Origin: Dasypus novemcinctus
Lineage: Eukaryota > Chordata > Mammalia > Cingulata > Dasypodidae
Direction of reading: 5' to 3'
DNA length: 64,000 bases
Assembly (NCBI RefSeq): GCF_030445035.2
Contig: NC_080701.1
Span: 13,792,739-13,856,738, forward strand
The first letter of the stretch is position 1, and the number at the start of each line of letters is the position of its first letter. The notes under the pieces were generated by a model, which worked only from the letters and a program-made list of their open reading frames with translations, was not told the DNA's origin and made no database searches. This document shows positions 33,233-44,324 of this stretch, piece by piece. A program made the position numbers and the translations under genes.

Positions 33233-33371
33233 AATAAATCAATTTCATTGAGAAATGCAAGTGAAATAGAAGACATCCATTTAAAATGCCAGTATGATGA
33301 ATTTTGACAGATGTATTCACCTGTGTGTCCTCCACCACAACTAAGACATGGAACATTTACATTTTTCCAGT

Positions 33372-33743
33372 AAACAATGGAGGCATAGCAAGGTGATGCT
33401 TTCTCCCTGAAGACCGTGGCATTCCAGGATTGGCTGCTGGGGATCCTTGTTCCTTGACTTTTCTAACATATAGCAATGCATGTGGTAATGTCTTCTCTTT
33501 TCTCCTCCAATTCCAGTGACTTCCAATTTCTTCCTCTTCCTGTGGCTTCCCCTTCCTTGTCCAATTTCCTTTGCTTATAGTGACTTCAGCCATACTGGAT
33601 TAATGCCCACTCTTACTCAGTTTAGGCACACCTTAACCAATAGCATCTTCAAGGGTCCTATGTACAAATGGGTTCACATCCATAGGACCAGGAGTTGGGA
33701 TCCAATATGACTTTTCTGGGGGACATGTTTCACGCCCCCAACA
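33372..33743 (-). mobile_element. MaLR/ERVL-like solo LTR, antisense
   Basis: Antisense order: GGTGATGCTTTCTCCCTGAAGAC, TTCCAGGATTGGCTGCTGG, CT-rich region, ACACCTTAACCAATAGCATCTTC, CTATGTACAAATGGGTTCACATCC, then GGGGGACATGTTTCACGCCCCCAACA. Same family group as 7996-8420 and 43030-43425. Surrounding L1 is continuous across it. Confidence 0.6.
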
Positions 33744-34630
33744 GTAAGTGTATGTTTACCTTTATAAGAAGCTACCAAAATCTTTCCTAAGGGATATGAC
33801 ATTTTACATTCCCTCCAGAAAATTATAGGAGAGTTCCAGTTGCTGCGCATCCTCACCAACATGTGGTGTTAATAGTATTTTAAAATTTAGTTTCTTTTGG
33901 GTGTGTGGTGGTGTCTCATTGTGGTTTTAGTTTGAATTTCCTTAGAGACTAATGATTGAGACTTGTTGGGCTAATTTGTTCTTTTTCTAGTTTCTTAAGG
34001 TAGAAGCCAAGATCACTGATTTTGGATTTTTCTTCTATCTAATATTATAAGAATTTTAATGCTATATGTTTTTCTCTAAATACTATTATCTTCTCACAAA
34101 TTTTGACATTGTGTCTTCATTATTAAAAATATTTTCTAATTAATTCCTTCTACCTATTGGTTGTTATCAGTAGATTGTTTAAGTTTTGATTATTTTGGAA
34201 TTTTCTAGATACCTTAATGTATTTGATTTATAATTAAAACTCTTTTTTTGTGGTTAAACACCACAGTTCATAAAATTTCAGTCATTTGAAATTTATGAGC
34301 CTTGTTTTATGGCCCAATGTATGATCTAACTTGGTGAGTATTTTATGTGCCATTGAAAAGAATGTATTAATATATTTTATAGTTATTGAGTATAGGGTTC
34401 TATAGATTTCAATTAGGTGAAAGTTTTGTTGATAATGTTTTTCAGATCTTTTATATCTTTACAGACATTTGACTAGTTATATGATCATATACAGAGAAAG
34501 AAGTGCTAAAATCTCTAATATGGTTTTGGTGAGTTTATTTCTCCCATTTGTAACTTTTTCACTTCATGTGTATTGAAGATCTTTTATTAGGGGCATGTAT
34601 ATTTACAGATGCTATAACTTCCAGATGTAT

Positions 34631-34719
34631 TGATTTTTTTTTAAGAAGCTACCAGGGCTTGAACTCAGGACTTTGCACATGGGAAGCAGGCACTCAACCA
34701 CTGGCTACATCTGCTCTCT
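34631..34719 (-). mobile_element. Short tRNA-derived SINE (DAS-I-like), antisense
   Basis: T-tail, then AAGAAGCTACCAGGGCTTGAAC, ATGGGAAGCAGGCACTCAACCAC and TGGCTACATCTGCTC. Reverse-complemented, it gives the same tRNA-like head as 3949-4036. The host L1 string ATGTATTGATT occurs on both sides (34625 and 34729), a likely target duplication. Confidence 0.7.
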
Positions 34720-35071
34720 ATGTATTGATTCTTTAATCATTATGAAATTCCCTTTTTGGTCCTAGTAATATTCCTTGTCTTAAAGTCTGTTTAGTCTGTA
34801 ATTAATATAGCCATACTGTCATTCTTTTGATTAGTGTTCGCATGGTATTCCCTCTTTTTATTTTCAATCTGTTTATGCCTTTGTACTTAAAGTGAATTTC
34901 TTGCAGACAGGTATACAACTGAATCTACCCTTTTTGTTAATCTAATATGACAACCTCTGCCTTTAAAGGTATCTAGTCTATTTACATTTAATGTAATCGT
35001 TGGTATCGTTATATTTAGTTCTGCCATTTTATTAATTTTTTTCTCATCTGTTTTATATACTTCTATTTTGT

Positions 35072-35660
35072 ATTAGCTCTATGCCTCTTGCTCTACTGTT
35101 GATGTCTTACTATGTTGACCATGATGATATAGCTTTGAAGAACTTTGCCAAATATTTTCTTCACCAGTCTCATTAGGAGAGGGAACATACTGAGGAACAT
35201 GAAGCTTCAGAACTAACAAGGTGACCAAATCTTCCTTCAGAATATCAAGAAAACAAAGAGACAACTGGGAAAGCAGGCTGAGAGTAATAGAAAGTGCATT
35301 ACACTTGGAAAAAGGGTGAATTAGTCACTACTGGAACTGTACAAACTGACCACTTATGTGATTTCATTGAGACCCATTAACTGAATGAGCATGAGAAGTC
35401 CATCAAATAATTGGGTGACTATGCAACCAACTTACTCAAGAAGGGGGCCCTGAATTATTGTTTGGTAGAGTATCTCTTTGACAAACATACTTTGGGAAAC
35501 AGTCATGATGAGAACTAAACCATATGCTGGCCTCCCAGAGCCACGGGGTGACTTCTGTGGTTATCACAGTAGTGCATGCATGTTGGGTTTACCTTTTCTG
35601 TAAGTTGTATCAACATCCACCAAGTTCTTTCATTTGTACCCTTCCTTCAAATAAGGTAAT
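35072..35660 (+). pseudogene. FTH1: Ferritin heavy chain processed pseudogene, 5'-truncated
   Basis: Matches ferritin heavy-chain mRNA from about codon 27 to the 3' UTR with no introns. Recognisable peptide pieces are [16 protein letters not shown], then EREH after an in-frame TAG at 35174-35176, HLCDFIETH, and [13 protein letters not shown], ending at TAA 35516-35518. The following sequence fits the FTH1 3' UTR: GTGCATGCATGTTGGG, AAGTTCTTTCATTTGTACC, and CTTCAAATAAGGTAATTTG where the polyadenylation signal lies. Several stops and frameshifts make it dead. It sits inside an antisense L1, as expected for L1-mediated retrocopying. The poly(A) tail has eroded. Confidence 0.88.
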
Positions 35661-36530
35661 TTGTTACGCTCCCCCAATGAAGCATTTTTCTTTAACCCAT
35701 TATCCTTTGCACTATTATTGTTGTCTATGTATAGTGCCTATGTACATTGGAAAACCAACAATTCAATATTGATAGCTTTTACTTTAAAAAGTGTTATATG
35801 TTTTAAATAATCTATGTAGGACAAAAGGAAAAAATATATTTTATAGTTATTATACCAGACACTGTTTATCCATTCTTGTAGATCCAAGTAACAGTCTTGT
35901 GTTATTTCCCTTTGGTATGATGTATTCTCTGTAGCATTTCTTAAAATGAAAGACTCTTGTCCAGAAATTCTGTTTTCGTTTATTTGAAATCTATTTTGCT
36001 TTCATTTTGGAGAATAGTTGTGCTGGATGTAGAATTCTTAGTTGAGAGTTTAATTTCTTTCAGCATGTTGAATATATCTTTAAATATATAGATTTTGATG
36101 AAAAGAACCAGCAGTTAGTTATATCTTTATTCCTTGTATATATAATGTGTTATTTTTGTTGTTGCTTTCAGGTTTTCTCTTTGTCTTTGGCTCTCAATGG
36201 TTTGGTTATGAGGTACTTTGTTATGACTTCCTTTGCTTTTATTTTGCTTTGGGTTTGTTGAGCTTTTGGATCTATAAATTAATGTTTTTAACCAAATTTG
36301 GGGAGTTTTTGGCCATTATTTTTTTGAAGTTTTTTTCATCTTACTTCTGGGACTTCATTTACACATATACTGGGCTTGATATAGTCTCATGGATATTTGG
36401 GGCTCTGTTCCTTTTTCTTCAACCTTTTTTTTCTCTCTTTGTTGTTTGGGCTGGATAATTTCTGTTGAGCTGTCATCAAGTTTACCAATCATTTATGCTG
36501 CCCTCTCAATTCTCTTGTTGATGTTCCAGA

Positions 36531-37601
36531 ATGTGCAGAATGTATACTACCACAACTAGATTTCTTCTTGCCCTTATTCTCCTCCTGTCTTGTTATCTAC
36601 CTTGGCATGAGCATGGAATATAGGTAATAAAATTTCAAAAAGCTCACATTCATCTGTCACCAGCACTATATAGCATATATCCATAAACCTATTTTATGGC
36701 TCTAGAATCATTTTCTTAACCTTCTTTACTTTTTTCCCTCCTCTGCTACTAGCATTAGCAGGTGGCTTTCTTTGGGGCACCATTTAAAAAATCATTTTAT
36801 GAATGCTACTTCATCTAGAAAGCAAACAGAGCTTTAAAGCTATTTTGAGTTGTGGGAACTGGGTTGTCAGCTGTGTTCCCTCATTACTTAAATGAATTAT
36901 TTTAGTTCACCAGCTTTACATAGTATGCAATTCCAATTTGTGTTTCAGTAAATTTTAAAATTTGAGAACAACAAGAGTCTGCTGTTTTGAAGTTTAAAAA
37001 TATTAATTAGGCTATTTCCTTAATTGTCTGTCAGTCTAATTTATGTTGGTTCTTTCTCAGTGGAATCCCAAGATCATTGAGGAATAAAAGGTACTGAGGT
37101 ATTTTGAAATATAGGAGCATAAAGGAAGACAAGATTCACAGTAGAACTGGAAATTGCAGCCATTATTTCTCTCATAGTCTTGTTTACTTAGGACAAGTAG
37201 CCATATTTTCTCTTCTTTATTTTAGGGTCTGACCTCTGGCTTTATAGGAGACTTGCTTTACATGGTCTCCTATTTTTTTTTTTTATAAGAAAATAACATG
37301 GCTAGGCCTAGGAATAGTTGTGAAATAAATGAAGTGTATTGTCAGTGACCTCAAAATGCTCCTGTGTCTTCCATTGTTTGCAACATGCTTCCTTTCTTTC
37401 CCTTCCCTTCTTGCTGAGTAAGACTATTAGTATAAGTATTAGTATAAGTAGTATAAGCCAATGTGATAGCAGAGTTTTGTCCTCTTTTACAGGAGCAACA
37501 CTACTGCCAATGGAACTGATGGCATTTAGAAGAGCTGATATGTCCCCCGTTCCTCCTGCCAGCCCAGGCCAACCTGTGGGTCTCTCTCTTAAAAAACAAA
37601 C
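36531..37601. other. Unassigned DNA
   Basis: No gene or confident repeat. A short array of TAGTATAAGTAT-like steps lies near 37425-37455. It leads into a TA microsatellite. Confidence 0.35.
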
Positions 37602-37652
37602 AAATATATATATATATATACACTCACATATATAAATATATATATATATTTT
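37602..37652. repeat. (TA)n microsatellite
   Basis: Two TA runs separated by CACTCACA, directly preceding an antisense L1 3' end whose A-tail slippage may have seeded it. Confidence 0.8.
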
Positions 37653-38157
37653 AAAGATACTTGGAGTATATAAATGTTACATAAAAAAGATAAGTTATTC
37701 CCATATGCCCCTCTCCCTCCCCTCCCACATTTTCCCACATTAACAACATCCTTCATTAGTGTGGTGTATTTGTTACAATTGATGAAACATATTGGAGCAC
37801 TGCTACTAAGCATGGATTATACTTTACACTGTAGTTTACACTCTCCGCTGTGCAGTTTTGTAGGTCATGGTAAGATATACAATGGCTTGTTTCTGCATTG
37901 CAATGTCATTCAGGACAGTTCCCACGTCCTGAAAATGCCCCCATATTGCACCTGTTTTTCCGTCTCCCTCCTCTCAGAACCTCCAGTGGCCACTGTCTCC
38001 ACATCAATGATATTAAGTTCTGCATTGCTAGAATCACAGTAAGTCTGCAGTAGAATAAGAGTAAGTCTACCCTAGTCCATATTTTATTCCCCACTCCTGA
38101 GGATTCTGGGATGGTGATGCCCAGTCCACCGCTAATTGAGAGGGTGCTTTGGTTGTA
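37653..38157 (-). mobile_element. L1 3' UTR fragment, antisense
   Basis: TTTTAAAGATACTTGGAGTAT, TCCCATATGCCCCTCTCCC, TGTGGTGTATTTGTTACAATTGATG, GGAGCACTGCTACTAAGCATGG, GCAATGTCATTCAGGACAG, TCCTGAAAATGCCCCC, then CCGCTAATTGAGAGGG. Order as in 20645-21245, but shorter and less diverged. Confidence 0.75.
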
Positions 38158-38338
38158 AAATAAACCAGATCTGAACATCTCCACTTTTTAACTTGAAGAT
38201 CTATTTACTCTTATAAGAAGCTTCTAAAGAAGTACATACACTAAGATTTCCAATTCACTGTACCTTAAGCCAGTGGCCAGCAAACCTTTTCTGTAAAGGG
38301 CCAGATAGTAAATATTTTAGACTTTACAGGTGCTATGG

Positions 38339-38895
38339 TATCTTAGTTTGACAGGACTTCTATAATAATTACCATGCAATGGGTTGGTTTAAACAAGAAT
38401 TTATTGGCTCATATTTAAGATGCCTGAAGTCCAATTCAAGGTGTCAGCAAGGCCGTGCTCTATCCTGCTGTCTCCTGGACAGGGCCTCCATCACAGGGCC
38501 TCCATCACAGGACCTCCATCACAGGGCCTCCATCACAGGGCCTCCATCACAGGGCCTCCATCACAGGGCCTCCATCACAGGGCCTCCATCACAGGACCTC
38601 CATCACAGGGCCATCTCTCTCTCCCCTTGTGTCTGCTTTTCTGCTTCCACGGACTTCATGCCTCTCCTGACTCCTGGCTTCTTTCCGTAGCTTTCTCTGA
38701 TGACTGTTTCTGAATTTCCACTTTTTATAAGGCCTTCACTAATATCAGTAAGACCCATCCTGCTTCACTTTGACCATACCTTAAACAAATAACATCTCCA
38801 AAACGTCTTATTTACAAATTGGCTCACGCCCACAGGAACATGGATTAACATGAAAAGCCTATCTTTTGTCGAGATCCATGATTCCATCTACCACA
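38339..38895 (-). mobile_element. MaLR/ERVL-like solo LTR, antisense, with internal minisatellite
   Basis: Flanked by TATGG at 38334-38338 and 38896-38900, a 5-bp duplication typical of ERVL-class integration. Antisense order: TCTTAGTTTGACAGG, GGTTTAAACAAGAATTTATTGG, CCAATTCAAGGTGTCAGC, the minisatellite, a CT-rich block, TTTATAAGGCCTTCACTAATA, GACCATACCTTAAAC, then CACGCCCACAGGAACATGG and CTACCACA. Interrupts a hAT relic. Confidence 0.7.
38485..38610. repeat. 14-bp minisatellite, nine near-perfect units
   Basis: Nine head-to-tail copies of CCTCCATCACAGGG; units 2 and 8 end in A instead of G, otherwise identical. 9 x 14 = 126 bp exactly. The array is nested in an LTR whose relatives here have a single such region, so it expanded after insertion. 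Frames across it encode repeating Pro/His/Ser peptides because the 14-bp unit visits all three frames; these are not proteins. Confidence 0.95.
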
Positions 38896-39045
38896 TATGG
38901 TGTTTGTTGTAGCTCCTCAAATCTGCGGCAATAGTGTGAATGGAGTCATACCCAATTTATCAACAAATGCATGTGGGTGTGTTCCTATACATCTTTTATT
39001 TACAAAAAACAGGTGGCAGGTTGAATTGGCCACACCTGTCTTAAA

Positions 39046-39754
39046 CCCAAGATTACCTATTCTTTTGGGTTGTTTTATTTTCCATCTCTCCCATCTCTAG
39101 TTCCTCTAAAACTAAACACTAAAATAAAATATAATGGGTGTTCCACAGTGCAGAGATGTAACAAAATATGACTCTGAGATTTTAGCTCCTTTAGGAGCTT
39201 TTTCTCCTGTTACTGTGTCTAACTCTTAGCTTTGGAATTGTTTTAAGTTATTTCTAGGACTCTGTTTCTAGTCACTGAATATGACTTCAGGAACTAAAGA
39301 CAAGGCATTCTCAAGGGAAGGCAGATGTCTTGAAATTTTACTTACCATCTGGTCAAACACAGTGAGAATCAATTGTCTTTGAGGACAAGGTGTGACCACC
39401 TGTTCTTTCTTGCAGATTGAGAATTTACTGTTTCAGGAATATAAAAGAGTGTTTGCCCAGAGCTATGACAGTTAGGCCTATTTTAAAAGGTTGAGCAAAC
39501 AGCTCCTCAAGTTGGAATGTGACCAAAGTTACCTTGTTCTATAAACTGCCTGCTGCTTCCTACCCAGATAATTACCAGAGTCTAATTTACAGATACTTGT
39601 GGGAATGGAAGTTGATTGAGTGGCTGCCCACAGAACTAGAATTAGATTTTATCAGGGGTTGAGTAGAAGCACGTTTGTTCTCAGAAGAAATCCAGAAAAG
39701 TAACTAGTTAAGAAATATAACAGCAAGGAAAGTTATCAATAGGACATTCCAGTA
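39046..39754. other. Unassigned DNA
   Basis: No gene or repeat family recognised. AT-rich, without a frame above 70 codons. Confidence 0.4.
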
Positions 39755-39985
39755 TTTAAAAGCATTGGCTCTAGAGTTAGACAATCTGGATTTGGATCCT
39801 TATGCTATACTTATTAGGTAGTAGAATAGAGAGTTCAAACTCTCAAGTTCCTCACCTGTAACATCAACAAAATAGGAGAATCTATCTCAAAGTGTTGATT
39901 AAATTAAAAATGCCTATAGAGCATTTAGCTCAGAATCTGGAACATGATAAATAATAAATGTTAGCTATTATTATAATATTCTAAT
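39755..39985 (+). mobile_element. MIR SINE
   Basis: TTAAAAGCATTGGCTCTAGAG, TAGACAATCTGGATTTGGATCC, TCACCTGTAACATCAAC, CTCAAAGTGTTGATTAAATT, GAGCATTTAGCTCAGAATCTGG and AAATAATAAATGTTAGCTATTATTATA follow the MIR consensus from head to tail with moderate divergence. Confidence 0.7.
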
Positions 39986-40505
39986 TTATGCTTTCGATGT
40001 ATGCTTATCTTAAATTTTCTTCTCTATTCAACACTTGTGAATAAACATTTTTACTTTCCTCATTTGCTCAAGGTTATTGAAGATTTCTGGAGTGCTATTT
40101 GATTCTTTACCTTATAGAATAGGAAACTGAAGTCTACAAATATAACTGAATCACCTAGGATTAGACATTGATAGAATCAGAATTAAAACTTAGCTAAGTG
40201 ATCCTTTTATTTATATAGAATTTCCCAAATTTAAGCCTCTCCAGAAGGCTGTACCGATTCTCTGACTCAACTTGGATCTCATGCTGTTCCACCAATCTTA
40301 ATATCAAAGTTAAAGTTATAAATAGGATGACCTTTGCCAAATTACATCCCCCTGATATCAGTTTTTCATTTATAAAATGAGAAGATTGGTATACAGAGAT
40401 GATCGCTCTGTTTTCCTCCAGTTCTGAAATTCTGAATCTAAAGGATTTGTAGAGAAACATTATGGACCTGAAGGAGGGCCTAGAAGTATTCAAGGCCATG
40501 GTTAG
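39986..40505. other. Unassigned DNA
   Basis: No gene or confident repeat. A 142-codon minus frame begins in the adjoining LTR and runs through it (40194-40622) without a domain. A MIR-like hint (GTTTTTCATTTATAAAATGAGAAG near 40358) is too short to call. Confidence 0.35.
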
Positions 40506-41078
40506 TGTTAGAGGCTTGCAGTAATTAACAAGCTGTAACTCAATTTCCCCTGATATGCTCTGGGGAAAGCCTAATCCCATCCCCCATAAACCTATGCGTC
40601 TAAGGGCACGGCACTTCCCCACAGGTTAAACAAAGAAACCACATAGAGACAGGAGTAAAGGGAAATGGAAACCTTCCCTACCTGCATATCAGAGGGAGAC
40701 AAAATCCCTACAGATCAAAGAAACATCTGCCCCTGCAGCATTCCAAGAAACCACAGCTCCCTAACCCACTATCTTCTAGTCACTATCAGGGAAAGTTTTC
40801 ACTTCTAGGGCTTCCTATTGGTCCCTGCACCTCACTTGGACCCTTAGCCCCCTCCCACTAACTATCATTTCCCCACCTAGGAAAGTTCTGTATAAATTCA
40901 AGTCCCCCTTCCAGGAGTGGGCTGAAATCTCTCTTCAGACCCCCCCCCATGCTGGTGGTGGGGGTGCTGAAGTCTGTTCTTCTGGTCCTTTCTGTTGGGA
41001 GAGCTTCCCAATAAATTCTTCCTCTGCCTGTGGTCATATCAGTCTCTGTGTCCCAGTAAGCGCTGTTTTTCTCCAACA
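40506..41078 (+). mobile_element. ERV1-type solo LTR with 5-bp target duplication
   Basis: Starts TGTTAGAGGCTTGCAG and ends TCTCCAACA, flanked by GTTAG at 40501-40505 and 41079-41083. It contains CAGTAATTAACAAGCTG, a CCAAT-like CCTATTGGTCC near 40812, a TATA-like TGTATAAATTC near 40889 and a polyadenylation signal, CCAATAAATTC, near 41009, then TCAGTCTCTGTGTCCCAGTAAG. U3-R-U5 organisation is clear. No internal sequence; solo LTR by recombination. Confidence 0.8.
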
Positions 41079-42094
41079 GTTAGCTAATGTCATTTTCATA
41101 AGATGATGGTAGAGAATTAAAGGGGTACTCAGGTTTGCAACTATTACTGAGATGGGGCTTCCTGCAATAAGTCCTTGCTGTTGTATTTGATGGCCATAAT
41201 AGACAACCCCTGGAATTTGTATTGCTCCTCTTAGACACAAACGAAGGATCTGTGATTTTAGCATTTGAGGAAAGCTTAACTATATAATGGCAAACAGCCA
41301 AGTGTGTAAATGAGGACCTTTCTTAAAAGGCTGATAAACATATATAGCTCCGTCTTTTTAGCTGAGGGAAGGGAAGAGTGACTGCGGCAGTTTGAGCCCA
41401 CTCTAGTCTCTGGTGGTCAGAAGCCAGGCAGGTGATTTTTCTTAAGCATACAGGTGAGGGGAGACCTTAGACTATGTTGATCACATCTTTTCAGGGTTGC
41501 ACCTTGGGAAAATAAAATCAGATGCTTTTTATTTGGGTGGAGAATTCGCTTATTGGCTTTGGTGGCTTTTTTCATTTGCCTACCTCTTCTCAGTTTCTCT
41601 AAATCACAGCCCAATCTCAAGAGGGTCATGTTTTAGGAAGTTAAATCTGTTGGACAACTTTCTTGGAATTTAAGTCATAGAAAGATCCTTATAGAGTTTC
41701 AAGTTCCTGGAGGAAAAGTTATTATTAATGTGAATCATTAATTAGAAGTAGAATATATTTTTGTCTGTTTGTATAAAGAAAAATATTTGCCCCCTAATTT
41801 TTATACTTTAGGAATTTGGATCCAGAAATTATTTAATATTATTTTAGCTCAATTAACTCATATACTATAATGGGGATAAATTATCCTTTTTAATTTTATA
41901 GAGAAGAGTAGAAATAAACTTGCAGTCTTTGGAAGTTCATTTAAATATATGTGATTCCATTATACTAGGGAGGAATTCTCTTTGATAGTAGGTGAGAACC
42001 TCTCTCACCTACTGAAATGAAAAAATGTAGATAAAGTAAAAAGTGACAAGGAGAAAATTATTCCCAGTTAATTAAAAGATATGAAAACTGTTCA
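41079..42094. other. Unassigned DNA
   Basis: No gene or repeat family recognised apart from the target-duplication copy at the left edge. Frames of up to 76 codons only. Confidence 0.4.
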
Positions 42095-42205
42095 CACTTA
42101 ATGCATATAATTCAAATGAGTTAATATGCATAAAAACTTAGAATAGTCCCTGACACATAATATGTGCTTTATATATGCTAGTTGATATTGTTGTTATTAT
42201 TCTGT
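42095..42205 (+). mobile_element. MIR SINE 3' part
   Basis: AAATGAGTTAATATGCATAAA, ACTTAGAATAGTCCCTGACACATAATATGTGC (in pieces), then GTTGATATTGTTGTTATTATTC match the second half of MIR. Truncated at the 5' side. Confidence 0.6.
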
Positions 42206-43029
42206 CAGAGAAGGATGCAATTGTAGATAAAAATAAGAGCAGGTTTTCCTATTTATTGGACTATATGACTTTCATTTAAAACCTGTCTTTGATAACACTT
42301 AGCAGCAGGTGCCATTAGAATAAAAAAATCTAGGGGCCTAATTTGTTGTTGAAAATTGAAGAACTGACATACTTATGGGGTTTGCTATTAGTTTTTTCAG
42401 TTGTTTAAGGAAATGAGTACATACCTTTTATCTTTCAGAGAGTTAACAACAAAAGGACAGCAAGCATATTCTGCTCACCAGGATAAGTTATTTTGTTCAA
42501 TTGTTAAGTATAATTGCAATTGACAAATGTCTTGAAACCAAACACCAGAATTTTCTCCATGTTTAAGAATTTTGACTCTCAGATTGTCTCTCAGGCGCAT
42601 GGTCAATATAAAGCAGTCTTTTTCTCTAATACAACTTTATGCTTCCCATTTAATATTCAGGGTGGCACCAAAACTTGTAGTGGTAACATTTATTGAGTGC
42701 TTTAGAGTTTACAAAGTGCAGTCACATCTGTTGCCCCATTTACCACCTTTACTCTCATTTTAGCTGTAATTCACAGAAGTAGCTTACCCAGCTCCCTCCA
42801 GTGCAAAACTGTGAGATCACTACTCTTTTAACTGCATCACAGCTTCTTGAAGGTCACTGTGCTTGTGTGTTTAGATGCAATACCTAAAAGAAAGTAACAG
42901 CTTTTAACAGTAATTCAGTGACTTTTTCTTTGCTTACTTTCCACTTGAAAGCACGGTTATGGTATTTGACATTTCTCCTTTTTTCTAGCAGTAGTATCTG
43001 AGGTTGGAAGCATGAAGGCTTAGAGACTT
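42206..43029. other. Unassigned DNA with a probable antisense MIR
   Basis: Mostly unrecognised. Between about 42685 and 42850 the order TAACATTTATTGAGTGCTTTAGAG, ACAAAGTGCAGTCACATC, CCATTTACCACC resembles an antisense MIR, weakly. No gene seen. Confidence 0.35.
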
Positions 43030-43425
43030 TTAGTTTCCTGACTTGAAGCAAATGCCATGCAATGTATTGGTTTAAACATGGGAATTTATTGGCTCATGGT
43101 TTTGAGGCTAGGAAAAGTCCAAAATCAAGGTATCATTGAGGCATTGCTTTCTCTGAGAAGACTGTGTCATTCTGGGAGTGGCTGCCAGCGCTCCTTGCAC
43201 CTTCACTTATCAGTCATGTGGCAATGCACACGGGGGCATTGGTTCCATTGACTTCTGGCTGCTCCCACCGTGGCTTTCCCTCTCTGTGTCTGAATATCAT
43301 TCTGCTTATAAAGGACTCCAGTAATAGGATTAAGATCCATCCTGATGGAGATGGGCCACACCTTAACTGAAGGAACCTCATCAGAGGTCCTCCTTAAGCA
43401 CGTCTGAAGCATGGCAACTTAAGAC
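43030..43425 (-). mobile_element. MaLR/ERVL-like solo LTR, antisense
   Basis: GCCATGCAATGTATTGGTTTAAAC, GGGAATTTATTGGCTCATGG, AAATCAAGGTATCATTGAGGC, CT-rich block with CTTATAAAGGACTCCAGTAATAGG, GGCCACACCTTAACTGAAGG. Same order as 38339-38895, without its minisatellite. Confidence 0.65.
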
Positions 43426-44324
43426 TTTGCCTGGAAAAGTCTGTCAGAATCAACTAATGAAAGGACAAATCCTACTTGCTTGGAACTCTGGAGGATGATA
43501 GAGACTGGAGAAGGACTCCACAAATGCTAAATCGAACAAAACAAAAATAGTTTCCAAGATCAGATGGATATTTCTGTTCTGGAACTGCCAGTCTGGACAC
43601 CTCCCCCTGATTTGGCTTCATGCAGCTAGAGAGCCGCACCAAGGCAGCACATCTGAGGTTAACTATAGAACAGCTCACAGCAGTGATTTAGAACCCCATG
43701 CATTTCCAGGCATAGGGACCCACATCCACAGAAACCCAAGGTGCAACACAAGCAGCTGAGTAGTGCCACATAGAAGAGAAGCAACAGGAAAATAGAGACC
43801 ACAACAGGACTGTTAGTAAGAGGTGCACACGTTCAATCCAGTCTGTTCACTGGACCACCTAAATGCGGACAATACATTTCTGGATTGATTCTATCTGGGT
43901 TCCCAGAGAAGGATATCCTAACTGGGAAGAAACTGGAGGCAGAAAAGTCTCAGGAAAAAAAAGGTGGGGTTGGGCAGGGTGGGAAACTGAACTGCTTTGA
44001 CAGGATGGGTAGCACTGAAAAGTATAAGGAAAAAGGGCACTAAGTGAGGGAGAAAATGTAAACATATCATAGGAGCTAGGGAGAAAAAATTCTGCACAAA
44101 AACAAACAAAACAGATCAAGATTCCTAGAGAAGGAACAGAGGAAAGGAAACTTTCTCTGAGAGGTAAAATAATTGCACAAAAAGTGAAATCTTAAAAAAA
44201 TTGTACTGCATATCCAGGGCAAGAATTAGATGAAGAAGAGCTAGGAAAATCAGAGCAGTTAAACTTGGGCTACTCTAAACATTCTGAATAAGGTGGACTA
44301 AGTGTCAAAGAAGAGCCCTTTACA
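43426..44324. other. Unassigned DNA
   Basis: Purine-rich, GA-biased sequence with no family recognised. It directly precedes a 5'-truncated sense L1. It may include a diverged part of that L1, but nothing diagnostic is visible. Confidence 0.35.

Larger units (their letters stand above)
33233..36530 (-). mobile_element. Old antisense L1, interrupted
   Basis: Starts with antisense L1 3' UTR (GTGTGTCCTCCACCACAACTAAGACATGG). It resumes after an LTR with TAAGAAGCTACCAAAATC, ATGGCCCAATGTATGATCTA, GGTATACAACTGAATC and CAACCTCTGCCTTTAAAGG (ORF2 endonuclease region), then TGTTTTCGTTTATTTGAAATC and TGAGCTTTTGGATCTATAAATT (ORF1 region). It hosts an LTR, a short SINE and a ferritin retrocopy. No surviving frame; right edge approximate. 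Confidence 0.7.
38268..39045. mobile_element. hAT-Charlie-type MITE relic, split by an LTR
   Basis: Left part 38268-38338: AGTGGCCAGCAAACCTTTTCTG, AAAGGGCCAGATAGTAAATATTTTAGAC (in pieces). Right part 38896-39045: TAGCTCCTCAAATCTGCGG, GTGTGTTCCTATACATC, TTATTTACAAAAAACAGGTGGC and GAATTGGCCACACCTG. Joined, these follow the order of a well-known non-autonomous hAT element with GGGCCAGATAGTAAATATTTTAG and GGCC-rich ends. The target sequence TATGG flanks the intervening LTR. Confidence 0.65.

Noticed and set aside
32811..33251. 146-codon plus frame and overlapping frames of 91-126 codons
   Set aside because: They are translations of an antisense DAS SINE; similar frames recur at every DAS copy (29355-29799, 50377-50955, 62736-63082).
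38485..38610. CRISPR-like direct repeats
   Set aside because: Units are contiguous with no spacers, in mammalian LTR DNA.
38379..38713. Three overlapping frames with repetitive Pro/His/Ser peptides
   Set aside because: Produced by a 14-bp minisatellite that cycles through all frames; not a repeat protein.
40194..40622. 142-codon minus frame
   Set aside because: Starts inside an ERV1 LTR and runs into unassigned DNA; no domain or conserved motif.
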